DNA of 60,448 nucleotides from Candidatus Jordarchaeia archaeon (GTDB taxonomy: Archaea; Asgardarchaeota; Jordiarchaeia; Jordiarchaeales; Jordiarchaeaceae): NCBI GenBank assembly GCA_029856435.1, contig JAHQXB010000079.1, positions 1 through 60,448 on the forward strand, in the 5' to 3' direction. The notes under the pieces are model-generated. The model had not been told where the DNA came from. It saw only the letters and a program-made list of their open reading frames with translations, and did no database searches. Positions 33,921 through 42,617 of this stretch are shown one piece after another. The stretch's first letter is position 1. The number at the start of each line of letters is the position of its first letter. Both the position numbers and the translations under genes were made by a program.

Positions 33921-35204
33921 TCATATTTGGGTCAATTCAAATTCACAATAATTATCGCCCATAGCAATGCACCTTATCTCTTTACTTGTCCACTTTTTTC
34001 CGGTAATTTCTTGAACTGCTCCCAGTAAACTGCCTTCGATTAATAAGTCCACAGGCTTGTCTGATTTGCCCCACAATTCAGCTAAAGAGGAGTGAACTCT
34101 GACTTTTAGAGTACCGGATTCTAAGCTTCCCTCAATGTTTAGCACTCTGCCGTAGCCTCTAGCACCGACATACATTAGAGTTGAATGCAAAAGGCGATCC
34201 TCTTTAAGATTAAACTCTGATTCGACAATTCTAACGCTCTTAGCCCCGAAATCTTTACCAAGCTCCATAACAATGTTTCTATAGCCATCATAGTCTATAC
34301 TTTTTTCAAAATTTAATAGAAGACTCGCTAGAAGTTGGGTGGGAAGCACGAGGTGTTTCGTTCCCAGTATTGAAATTTCACCATTTTGATAAAAAACTTG
34401 TCCGTCTTCCAACTCGTCTAGATAGAAAGATGCTGGTGAAAAGGTTTCAAACTTGTTTCCAGAAATGTGGTAAGCAATTTTTTTGTGCAAAAGCTTCCTA
34501 GCAAATCCAACTAAGGGTGTCTTAGACACTTGCAAATAGGGACGAGGTAAGTCTTCTTTAAACTCTAATCCAAACTCCATAGTATAGTTTGAAAAATGTT
34601 TCAGAGTACTTGTTATTTCCAGCTCATGAATATCCCTGTTTAACACACCAATGAAAATACCCCCGTTCTGCTTTATGTTTGATATCAATTTTTTAAACAT
34701 ATTTAAGGCAGCCTTGGAATCGAAATCAACCATAGTAGAGCTAATATTATGATACAAGAGAATAACTGGGCTTTCGGGAAAACTTGCTCTCATTTTTTCC
34801 ATCGCGCGATTAGCTTCATATAATATTCTATCTATATCATTCCTAACAAGTACCAGCCCCACCAAACCCTCAAAATTTTCACCAGAAGGAAATTTGTCAG
34901 ACACAAGATCCAAATACGTGAAACGCCCCTCATCCATCGCCTTTGTTAAAGCATGGTACTTATCAGGCAGAAACATATGCTTAAATTTTTTCGCGGCCAA
35001 ACTGTGGGGCTCATCCGTTTGAACAGCAACACAGGACAATCCCTGATCCATTAGATTAAAGGCCGCCAACATGCTGAGTAGCAAGGCATCATTTAACGTA
35101 GCAGAGTCAGCTATGAAGAGTAATACCTGACCTCCAGAAACGCCTCCCAGAGAAAAGTCTACAACCGGAATCCTAGTTTCAAACTCCAAAACCCAATCCC
35201 TCAA
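33921..35204 (-). CDS. KaiC-like (degenerate P-loop) plus V4R protein, paralog 4
   Basis: 427 residues, first of the four in transcription order. N-terminus: FSLGGVSGGQVLLFIADSATLNDALLLSML; the SLGGVSGGQVLL part is the closest of the four to a KaiC start (LGGGxxxGS), but Walker A is again DSATLNDA. Middle: VILLYHNISSTMVDFDSKAALNMFKKL and VLNRDIHE. V4R: EGSLLGAVQEITGKKWTSKEIRC and AMGDNYCEFE; here the first of the three V4R cysteines is Ser (WTSKE), unlike the other copies. It starts with TTG. A 160-base gap separates it from the upstream beta-sandwich gene. Confidence 0.75.
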   Translation of the reverse strand: MRDWVLEFETRIPVVDFSLGGVSGGQVLLFIADSATLNDALLLSMLAAFNLMDQGLSCVAVQTDEPHSLAAKKFKHMFLPDKYHALTKAMDEGRFTYLDLVSDKFPSGENFEGLVGLVLVRNDIDRILYEANRAMEKMRASFPESPVILLYHNISSTMVDFDSKAALNMFKKLISNIKQNGGIFIGVLNRDIHELEITSTLKHFSNYTMEFGLEFKEDLPRPYLQVSKTPLVGFARKLLHKKIAYHISGNKFETFSPASFYLDELEDGQVFYQNGEISILGTKHLVLPTQLLASLLLNFEKSIDYDGYRNIVMELGKDFGAKSVRIVESEFNLKEDRLLHSTLMYVGARGYGRVLNIEGSLESGTLKVRVHSSLAELWGKSDKPVDLLIEGSLLGAVQEITGKKWTSKEIRCIAMGDNYCEFELTQI

Positions 35205-35363
35205 ATATCTAAATTATATTAATGAAATAGTAAACCTATTTTAGTAAATTCATCTCACCATAATAAAATATTAATGGTTACCCTAATTTAAGAAAAAAGG
35301 ACTATGATTTTAAGTTTTTATTAAACTTAGGAGGGATGTTAGGAAGATTGTGTACTTGATTTT

Positions 35364-36524
35364 TTAATTTTTGGTAGGTTTTATTTTGATTCTTTTGGTT
35401 ATAACGTTTCCTTCGTTGTCTTCGAAGGACATTTGGAAACTTTGAACATTCTTTTCACGCAACTCATAGTTGAGTTCCACTTCTTTTCCCGTCGGCAACC
35501 TTTTTATTCCCAGCATATAAGGTGCTGTTTCGAATAGCTCCTCCTTTATGCCAACCACTTTAATGGTAACGCCCTTAAGCTCCTGTTTCGTATTGTTTGT
35601 CACATGTATGACTAGTTTCTCTTTTTCTTTTTGTTCCACCGAAACCTCTATTGATTGTGGTAACAGTTTCCCTTTTAATATATTCTGGGCTTTTGCCTCT
35701 TCAAACAACCCCGCCTCTTCCATGGGAGGTAATACAATGTTTATCGGTATCTGGAACTTAATACTTTCACCAGTAACCTTTATACATGTAATATCAAGGT
35801 ACCAGTGGGAGTAAGCGCCAAATGTCTGAGACCACTGAGTTCTTTCGGTGGGCTCCCAGAAGTAGTTATAGCTGTGTTCAGCGTACTGCGGCACCCTGAT
35901 GGATAAGTAGCCCCGCGTAGGATTTTTTTCCTCAACAGTGGTCAAAATCTCTGGAGGATTCTTTTTAATGTGGACGCAAACCTTTGCATATTTGGGACAG
36001 GAACAACTAATATTTGAGTCATTAACCAAGTCTACGGTTAATAGTTTTAATCCCTCAGTCTTATAATTCAGTTTAATTACTTCACCAGGTTGAACAGCGT
36101 CCTTTTCGATGTTAAAGCTCATCCCCTTAATAGTAAGAGAAACAGGATTAGGCTCAAATCTCTGTTCCGACCTTATTTTGATGGGTTTCTCTGAAACAAT
36201 CTTGAACGCCTCACCATACCTATCTAGTTTCCCCACAGAAAGGGAAGCCCTAATGAGGTAGTGGACATTTTTTCGTATAAGGGTGGGAACCGCCCTTCTG
36301 CTTACAGAGAGCTCACGTTCTCTAACATAAGTTCCACTCTCAAGAAAGCCCTCACAGAATACCTCACTTGAAGATAAGGGAAGCTCGTTTCCACAGGGCA
36401 AGTTAGTGAGAAGAGTAACTCCACCCCACCAAACCTTTGTATCCTCAGCTAGGTCAAACTTGGTTACTGTTCTTATGGAAGAACCAGCCACTGCAAAATC
36501 TCTTGCGCGTAACTCTATCGACAT
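35364..36524 (-). CDS. Beta-sandwich protein, possibly arrestin-like, with shared C-terminal domain
   Basis: 386 residues, cytosolic (no signal peptide or membrane helix). The N-terminal 130 residues look like an arrestin-type sandwich: WWGGVTLLTN, FCEGFLESGTYVRERELS, then VPTLIRKNVHYLIRASLSV, which resembles the arrestin segment of the form PPSxxGxxxxYxVxAxL. This match is by eye and uncertain. A cysteine group CSCPKYAKVCVH near 185 could bind metal. The last 85 residues (LVIHVTNNTKQELKGVTIKV, KEELFETAP) match the C-terminal domain of two other proteins in the block (37532-39049 and 41463-42509). Its ATG follows the GTPase gene by 41 bases, so it is cotranscribed with it. Confidence 0.6.
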   Translation of the reverse strand: MSIELRARDFAVAGSSIRTVTKFDLAEDTKVWWGGVTLLTNLPCGNELPLSSSEVFCEGFLESGTYVRERELSVSRRAVPTLIRKNVHYLIRASLSVGKLDRYGEAFKIVSEKPIKIRSEQRFEPNPVSLTIKGMSFNIEKDAVQPGEVIKLNYKTEGLKLLTVDLVNDSNISCSCPKYAKVCVHIKKNPPEILTTVEEKNPTRGYLSIRVPQYAEHSYNYFWEPTERTQWSQTFGAYSHWYLDITCIKVTGESIKFQIPINIVLPPMEEAGLFEEAKAQNILKGKLLPQSIEVSVEQKEKEKLVIHVTNNTKQELKGVTIKVVGIKEELFETAPYMLGIKRLPTGKEVELNYELREKNVQSFQMSFEDNEGNVITKRIKIKPTKN

Positions 36525-36565
36525 TAGTAACTACCCTAAATTTTGAATTATTTGTTTCCCCCATA

Positions 36566-37480
36566 CTAGCCTTCAGCGTGAGCTCTAACCACAAGATCAG
36601 CGAACATGGACATGTCAGAAAGCAATGTATCAATCTTCTCCTGAGCTTTTTTATCCAATTCCTGAGTCTTCATTATCAACACTGCGATTATGAATTTGAA
36701 CACATGAAGCGAAATCTCCTTACCACCATCCAGTCCCCGTCCAGTGAATTCCGCCGATTCAGACATAAAGAAGTTTTCCCTCAAATTATTACAAGCACTT
36801 ATGAAATCCCTCAGGTCTCCCCTCAGCTGTAATCCCGTACTAACTCCCTGAACATTATGCACAATCACATTACCCGAGGTGTCGCTAATAATGATTCTGG
36901 CGGGAATTTCACTTAACTGTTTCTGGGCAGTTTCAACATGCTTCTCCAGAGACTTGTAACTCGCAACCAATATGTCCCGAAATATTTCAGCGAGTCTCTC
37001 CTGCTCATAAATGGAAGTCACATGAAAAGTAGGATTCCACCTAGAGAACAAATCTAGGAATATACTCTTAGCCTTTTCAAGATTCGTATCAAGAAGCTCC
37101 TTAACATAATCCTTCAGATCATACTTGTGGAAGAAAATGTGCACCGCTGGCTTAATATTATTCTTTGTGAACAGGTCTATAATCTGTTTAAAGTACTCCT
37201 TCGCAGCATCGAAACTTTCAGGCTCATGAAGATCCACAACTGGAATCAAAACATCCGTACCCTGAAACACCTTAGGGTCACTAATATAAGATTCTCTGTA
37301 CTGCTCCTGACCACCAAAGTCAAAAATGGAAACCTCCAAGCCCAAAAAGGGATGCCTCCTAATCTCATACATAATAGTTGGAGCTGCGCCCACAGTCTGT
37401 TCAGGTTTTTTGCCAGCGAACGTTGTCAGATATATACTAGTTTTCCCACATCCTGAAAGTCCAACCAATGAGATTTTCAA
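36566..37480 (-). CDS. Rag/Gtr1-like small GTPase with C-terminal roadblock-like domain
   Basis: 304 residues. The G domain has G1 GLSGCGKTS (7-15), G3 DFGGQE (54-59) and G4 HKYD (118-121); the His-Lys form of G4 is typical of Rag/Gtr1 GTPases rather than Ras. A Thr for switch I (AAPTIMYEI) is present. Residues about 180-304 (IPARIIISDTSGNVIVHN, ISLHVFKFIIAVLIMKTQEL, a long final helix) have the pattern of the roadblock/longin-like dimerisation domain of Rag proteins. Such GTPases signal nutrient or energy state at membranes in eukaryotes, and relatives are abundant in Asgard archaea. TTG start with GGAGG about ten bases upstream. It lies between the FrhB-like and beta-sandwich genes with gaps of about 50 and 40 bases. 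Confidence 0.85.
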   Translation of the reverse strand: MKISLVGLSGCGKTSIYLTTFAGKKPEQTVGAAPTIMYEIRRHPFLGLEVSIFDFGGQEQYRESYISDPKVFQGTDVLIPVVDLHEPESFDAAKEYFKQIIDLFTKNNIKPAVHIFFHKYDLKDYVKELLDTNLEKAKSIFLDLFSRWNPTFHVTSIYEQERLAEIFRDILVASYKSLEKHVETAQKQLSEIPARIIISDTSGNVIVHNVQGVSTGLQLRGDLRDFISACNNLRENFFMSESAEFTGRGLDGGKEISLHVFKFIIAVLIMKTQELDKKAQEKIDTLLSDMSMFADLVVRAHAEG

Positions 37481-37531
37481 GATTCTCTAACCTCCGCAAA
37501 GACTAAGAATCAAATAACTATTTAACATTTA

Positions 37532-39049
37532 TTATTCCGTTTTCTTACTCTCACCCAACTTTTTACCCTCGATTTCCTTTACACTAAGTTTCTGAGACAG
37601 AATAGTTCCCTGTCTATCAGAAATAGTCAACAAGTATTCCCTATCATCCTTAACCCGAGGATAACAAAATTCAAGCTCATCAAAAGGATACCATGTCTCA
37701 ATCTCAGTCTCCCAAGCGTTACTCTCAAACAAATCCTCCAAATGGGCAATCCTCACCTTAATATCATTTATGGGTTTCCCCGAATTATTCGCTAAAGTTA
37801 TCTGAAGCATAGTCCCACCATCAACAAACCGAGCATCCGAAACCTTCAGCAACTTCTGAAGAGCACGCTCAGTTATACCTGCCTTTGCCTCTGCTTTCTC
37901 CTCAACCAAAGGTATTGCCCCCCGCCGTTCCAAAGGTTCAGGAACCCCAGCCACTGTCGGAACATATTTCAAAACATAGGTTTGGCGTCTCCTCTCAGTG
38001 TACATTTGCACCTTCTTCAACCTCGCTAGATTCAACACCTTCTGCAAACCATCCCTATCCAAAGGCTGCAAAGTTAAATAACCATCCTCCATAGCATCCT
38101 CAAGAAGTTCATTAGCCACACCACTACGCACCAGAATAGTTGAATACCCATCAGGAGACCCAACACTCCCCACAGAGATGTCAGCCAACTCCGAAGTAAG
38201 ATCCCTACAATAATGACAACTTGTCGAACGATACTTATCAAGATCCTTTACCGGCCAACCAGCAGTCTTGTCACCATCATAAATTATGTTAAATTTGCCA
38301 GCAGATATGCTCATTTTACTGATGGAACTTAAAGGTATTCCCTGCTTCACCTCAAAGAACTCCTTCAAACCATCATGATAGAAGGAGTCCATACAGAACA
38401 GCCCCACCTTTAATATCTTCACCTTCATAAACAAGTGGAGCAAACCGAAAGGCTGCATCTGCATCTTAGCCACCGCATCTATATTACAAGGAGTACCCAC
38501 AAAAGCAATGGAACGATACCCCTTATCAATCGCCTCAACCAAAGCCTCAACAGTCCTACTGTGAGAATAAACACTACCAGAAGACTTTAAAATATCCTCA
38601 GAACTCGTAGCTATCTTTGCAACGGGCTTCCAAGGCTCCCTCTCATCCTTCTGAGTAACTATAGCCGCATCTATCAAACCATGATCCATAGCATACAATA
38701 GGAGGGAGGTTACAACCCCACCATCCTGACCCTTAACCTTATCTATCGCTGATTTGCCAACAAAAGCCGCGATGTAATCTCCAATCAAGGACTTCAGAGA
38801 AGTTATGGTTCTGGGACACGCACGGTAGCATATGCCACAAGCGCTGCATTTTCCAACTAATTTGGGTGTTTCGTCTTCCATCACGAGAGCCTTCTCGGGA
38901 CAAACTGAGACACAGGTGCAGCATGCTGTACAGACGCCGCTTCTTATAACTTCTTGATTTAGGCGTCCAAAGTTTTCAAGTTTTTTCACTTTTAAGAGTC
39001 TTTCGGGAAACGTGTAGCTTACGTATCCTTTTTCCTCCTCGTTTAACAT
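37532..39049 (-). CDS. Ferredoxin-FrhB protein with shared C-terminal domain
   Basis: 505 residues. The N-terminal part has a 2[4Fe-4S] domain (CTACCTCVSVCP, CSACGICYRACP, about 40-85). Then comes an FrhB/FdhB domain: GQDGGVVTSLLLYAM, FVGTPCNIDAVAKMQ, GLFCMDSFYH and CHYCRDLTSELADISVGS. It is a paralog of 28421-29854 but lacks the wHTH and instead has a C-terminal extension of about 120 residues ending in the domain shared with two neighbours (LQITLANNSGKPINDIKVRI, HLEDLFES, YPRVKDDREYLLTISD). FrhB domains move electrons between flavin and F420-type acceptors. Fusion to a domain found on a GTPase-linked protein suggests a redox input to the signalling block. ATG with AGGTAA upstream. Confidence 0.85.
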   Translation of the reverse strand: MLNEEEKGYVSYTFPERLLKVKKLENFGRLNQEVIRSGVCTACCTCVSVCPEKALVMEDETPKLVGKCSACGICYRACPRTITSLKSLIGDYIAAFVGKSAIDKVKGQDGGVVTSLLLYAMDHGLIDAAIVTQKDEREPWKPVAKIATSSEDILKSSGSVYSHSRTVEALVEAIDKGYRSIAFVGTPCNIDAVAKMQMQPFGLLHLFMKVKILKVGLFCMDSFYHDGLKEFFEVKQGIPLSSISKMSISAGKFNIIYDGDKTAGWPVKDLDKYRSTSCHYCRDLTSELADISVGSVGSPDGYSTILVRSGVANELLEDAMEDGYLTLQPLDRDGLQKVLNLARLKKVQMYTERRRQTYVLKYVPTVAGVPEPLERRGAIPLVEEKAEAKAGITERALQKLLKVSDARFVDGGTMLQITLANNSGKPINDIKVRIAHLEDLFESNAWETEIETWYPFDELEFCYPRVKDDREYLLTISDRQGTILSQKLSVKEIEGKKLGESKKTE

Positions 39050-39087
39050 TTACCTGTCTCCTTTCGCTTCAGTTTCTACAGTTTCTG

Positions 39088-39214
39088 GACGTAAGTCAGG
39101 TCTTCAAACAGTGTAGGGTTATAGTAGGTATCTTTCAATTTGTTCCAGAGTTATAGTTGGAATTATATTACCGTCAAGTATATAAATTTTTTAGAAGACC
39201 TTAGACTTACGTTC
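39088..39214. promoter_or_regulatory. Inverted repeat bracketing the FrhB-GTPase operon promoter
   Basis: GACGTAAGTCAGGTCTTC (39088-39105) faces its near-complement GAAGACCTTAGACTTACGTT (39194-39213). Between them, on the minus strand, lies TTTATATACTTG (39176-39187), a TATA-like box about 130 bases before the ATG at 39049. Paired sites on both sides of a promoter could allow looping by a regulator, or the whole may be a small decayed element. Confidence 0.45.
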
Positions 39215-39331
39215 TATAATCTTGTGAGCTTCAATAGTACAGTTTTTTGCGTATTTAATACTTTTTCGATTGTGAAGAATTTTGAGAAAATTGTTGGTTT
39301 ATGACGAAAAGCGTCCATATTTCTTCCATTT

Positions 39332-41407
39332 TTACATTTTTTGAGTGGAATCCGATGGTTGTTCTTCTTTTGGGGGCCACTCAAAAATAACCACAGTTAA
39401 ACAGATGAGGAAGGGCATGAAGGATAAGAAAATCTGCAGGTACTGAGAGTTCCCAAAGGGAATAATTCCCACCATTAGAACTGTGGGGTTTAATTCAGAG
39501 CTTTGAACACATATCCTTTGGGCGTCAGAGATGGTCTGATAGCCTTGAGAGTCTATCGCGCAGGCATAAAATACTATGCTGTGATTGTTGAAATAGGAGG
39601 AATCTATGGTAAAGCTGTGACTGGGGGCTAGCATTGGCGTTGAATTGATAATTACTTTATGATAGTCTGTAACCACTATTTCTAGACTGATTATTCCTTG
39701 GGGGTCGCTGCAAGAGATGTTGATTGTAAATTGTTCTCCGGGGCTGATGCTTGTGGGGGCGTTGATGTTGAAGATGGTGGGTTTGTCTGGTGTAGAGCCT
39801 ACTTCTAGGATTGTGGTGTTATAGAGATGGTTGGGTTTGGTTACTGTGATATTATATTTGCCAGTTGTGGGCGCTGGGATTTTTATTCGGCCTTGAGAGT
39901 CGGTGAGGTAAGTGTGATAATATTCTGTTCCTTGTATGCATATTAGGGCGTTGCTCACTGGGCGTCCTCCGCTGTTTTGGATTCTAATCTGCATTATTTG
40001 GCCCGGTGTGGGTGTGTATTCTGGTAGAATGATGCTTAAGTTTTGCGGGATGTTGGTCCATATGGGGAGCTCTGGGTCTCCTAGTAGGATGTATTCAAAG
40101 AATTCCTGTCTGTATATGCTGTTTTCAGCCATTCTAAATAGGCCCACCTTCTGGTAGTACTCCTGTTTACTTTGGTATAGGGCATAGCCAGCGCGTTGGG
40201 AAAAAAGGCCGTCATCAGTGTGGAGGAGTATTTCAAAGAATAATGCGTCCAGAAGAGAATCTGATAAATCATTAATGTTGTCTCCACCATAACTTGTTCT
40301 GGTAGCTCCAATATAGGATATTGCTCCACCATCTGGGTTCTTTAACATAGCCTCACCTAAGCAATCCCCTGCATAGTCTAGACGTGCTGTTGAGCAGGCC
40401 GAAGCAAAAACTAGGGGCAACCTATAACTGTTATTTGAACTCGAAGCATAAGTGGAGTCATAGTAACTGCCGGAGCTTTCAGATCGGTAAACTGAAGTGG
40501 GGGAACCGTGCGAGCATAGGTTGACTATTGCGCATCCATTGTTTATTGCATTTCTAAAATTGTCTAAAGTTAAATTGGTATAACTGCGGATGGAGTCGTA
40601 AAATAGAGTGGTAAAGTTCATGTTTAGATCTTTGGGGAAAATATAGTCTCGGATGTAGTTTTTGATTCGCCATCCCTGAATGTTTCCGCTCTGGCTTAGT
40701 TGGCCTCCCGCGAAAACAGCCATTTGCATCCAGTCCCCGATATAGTTGGCTATTTCTATTTCGTAGGTAAGTATCTTGTTTATCATGTCTTCAAGCTCGG
40801 TTATGTTTGAGGCTGGAAGTCTTCCAACGTATAGTTCTGGAATCCAATCTATCTCGCCAAATTCCCCGTATAACTCATTTCCATTATTGTCAAAGGTTCC
40901 ATTCAGAGCGGCGTAGTAATAGTCGCTTGGTACATTGTCCAGTCCAGTCCAAAAGTATCTTGTGGGAATTATGCTGACGTCGCCTGCCAGTAGGACCCAG
41001 CGAATATTCCACTGATTGTATGCGTCTATCAGAAAGTTGCGTAATTTTGATTGATTGTCGTTTCCGGGATAGTTTTCGTAGATGTAGGTTGTGTTGAATA
41101 TGGTTGCGGGTATTCCTTTTTGTGTTTTCCATTCCGCAAATTGGACTAGGTGGGGGTTGTTGGCCCATTCTGGGGGGGCTATTATTATGTACTGTGTGGT
41201 GTTTGTTTTAAGAATTAGTGGCGTGGGGATGTCTTGTATTTGTAGGGCTTGCTGGTTTTGTGAGATAACTGTGGGTATCCAAGTGTTGGGTGCGGGGAGG
41301 AGTAGAAGTGTGGCTCCTAGGGTTATCAGGAGTATTAGGAATCCAAGCTTTATGAGTGAATTTCTCAATGTGAACACTCCTATTTCTGGAAATGGGGGAA
41401 TCCTCAA
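39332..41407 (-). CDS. Membrane-anchored C25 (gingipain-like) cysteine protease
   Basis: 691 residues. An N-terminal hydrophobic segment (LGFLILLITLGATLLLL, about 21-37) exports or anchors the protein. The peptidase C25 domain spans about 70-460; its catalytic pair is visible as His300 in NLCSHGSP and Cys338 in VFASACST. Two beta-sandwich domains follow: GRPVSNALICIQGTEYYHTY, then SPGEQFTINISCSDPQGI. A second membrane helix (IFLSFMPFLICLTVVIFEW) and a short charged cytosolic tail end the protein. The active domain should face outside. It is placed between the longin-like and FrhB genes on the same strand, 55 bases from the former, so it may be the surface-exposed part of the system. Confidence 0.85.
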   Translation of the reverse strand: MRIPPFPEIGVFTLRNSLIKLGFLILLITLGATLLLLPAPNTWIPTVISQNQQALQIQDIPTPLILKTNTTQYIIIAPPEWANNPHLVQFAEWKTQKGIPATIFNTTYIYENYPGNDNQSKLRNFLIDAYNQWNIRWVLLAGDVSIIPTRYFWTGLDNVPSDYYYAALNGTFDNNGNELYGEFGEIDWIPELYVGRLPASNITELEDMINKILTYEIEIANYIGDWMQMAVFAGGQLSQSGNIQGWRIKNYIRDYIFPKDLNMNFTTLFYDSIRSYTNLTLDNFRNAINNGCAIVNLCSHGSPTSVYRSESSGSYYDSTYASSSNNSYRLPLVFASACSTARLDYAGDCLGEAMLKNPDGGAISYIGATRTSYGGDNINDLSDSLLDALFFEILLHTDDGLFSQRAGYALYQSKQEYYQKVGLFRMAENSIYRQEFFEYILLGDPELPIWTNIPQNLSIILPEYTPTPGQIMQIRIQNSGGRPVSNALICIQGTEYYHTYLTDSQGRIKIPAPTTGKYNITVTKPNHLYNTTILEVGSTPDKPTIFNINAPTSISPGEQFTINISCSDPQGIISLEIVVTDYHKVIINSTPMLAPSHSFTIDSSYFNNHSIVFYACAIDSQGYQTISDAQRICVQSSELNPTVLMVGIIPFGNSQYLQIFLSFMPFLICLTVVIFEWPPKEEQPSDSTQKM

Positions 41408-41462
41408 CTAGTATAGTTTTTTATGATTTGGGGGTTGTTTCCCAAGATTTGTTTTTTGGGGT

Positions 41463-42509
41463 TTATTCCATTTCTTTTATTGAGATTCTTTTTACTAGTA
41501 GTTTGTTGGTTCGGTCTTCTATTTTTAGGATGTATTCGCCGTTGTTGTCGACTCGGGGATATTGGAATACTAGTTCTTCGTAGGGGAACCAGATTTCTAC
41601 TGTTGTGTCCCAGGAGTAGGTTTCAAAAAATTCTTCGATGTGAGCGATGGATATTTTTATGTTTTCCAGTCCTTTTTCAGAGTTGTTCTTGACGGTTATT
41701 TTTAGTTTTTTCTTGTTATCGGTGAATTCTACGCCCACCAGTTCTATGGGGCTTTCGGGAATGTGCTCGATGGCTCTGGTTTCTATGGCGCTTTTTCCGG
41801 ATAGCGGGACAGACCTGGTTTGGGGGCCACTTAAACCGTAAATGTTGCTGAGAAGGAAGTATATTAGGTTTCTCTGTTTCTCCACATCGCTCTGTAGGGC
41901 CTCCATTAATTCTGACGATATTATTGGTATGGATATCTCGCATATGTTCAGGAGATTATTTTCGATTTCTTCCCCTTCCTTAATAATTTTGTTATCTTCT
42001 TGGGTTCTTATAGGTTTGCAACGAGCCAAATCCTTCTCTATTAAGAGGTAAAGCTTGTCCTGCAAGCTCTCTCTGATTTTCTGAAGTATAACGCTGAGCA
42101 ACTTATCTCCTAAAGGTTTAGCTAAACCCACGGGTACACTGATTATGAGAACAAAAACCTCCTCTGTCTCAGGAGACATACCTGCCCTTTGTTTTTCCCT
42201 AGCTGACTTCGCCTTAAACTTCGTGGCGGCATAAACCTTCCCCCCAAACTCCAAATCCACGCGGTTCAGCCCCTCTTTGAAATCGTCTGCTCCCAGCCAC
42301 CAGACAGGATGCTTCTGAATAATTCTCAGCGTCTCCAAATCATTCTTAAGACTCTCTGGGCATGTAAATAGGGCAAGATGTCCTTTGGTTTCGTGAAAGT
42401 AGCACAGGTAAATGCCAATCAAACCCTCTAAAATATTTGGGTGTCGCTCTTCCTTCTTTTGTTGAAATTCTAGACCCTTAATTACATTATCATCCGAATT
42501 TTTAGACAT
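41463..42509 (-). CDS. Longin/roadblock-like protein with shared C-terminal domain
   Basis: About 348 residues. Residues 15-160 have a longin-like order of strands and helices (LEGLIGIYLCYFHETKGHLAL, then EVFVLIISVPVGLAKPLGDK with a long helix after it); this fold call is tentative. A variable linker of about 100 residues follows. The last 90 residues (LKITVKNNSEKGLENIKISI, HIEEFFETYSWDT, FQYPRVDNNGEYILKIEDR) are clearly homologous to the tail of the FrhB-like protein. Longin and roadblock proteins commonly act as GEFs or platforms for Rag-type GTPases, so a partner role to the GTPase at 36566-37480 is a reasonable guess. ATG at 42509 follows GGTG by about nine bases; a longer in-frame extension lacks support. 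Confidence 0.65.
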   Translation of the reverse strand: MSKNSDDNVIKGLEFQQKKEERHPNILEGLIGIYLCYFHETKGHLALFTCPESLKNDLETLRIIQKHPVWWLGADDFKEGLNRVDLEFGGKVYAATKFKAKSAREKQRAGMSPETEEVFVLIISVPVGLAKPLGDKLLSVILQKIRESLQDKLYLLIEKDLARCKPIRTQEDNKIIKEGEEIENNLLNICEISIPIISSELMEALQSDVEKQRNLIYFLLSNIYGLSGPQTRSVPLSGKSAIETRAIEHIPESPIELVGVEFTDNKKKLKITVKNNSEKGLENIKISIAHIEEFFETYSWDTTVEIWFPYEELVFQYPRVDNNGEYILKIEDRTNKLLVKRISIKEME

Positions 42510-42617
42510 CTTAACGCACCAGAGAGTCTGGTAAAACAGTAAAGGATTCATTTTTCAGAGCAATCTTAATCTCTCGGTTCAAGAGTAGAAGTTTGGAAGT
42601 TAGTTAATTAATTTTTC

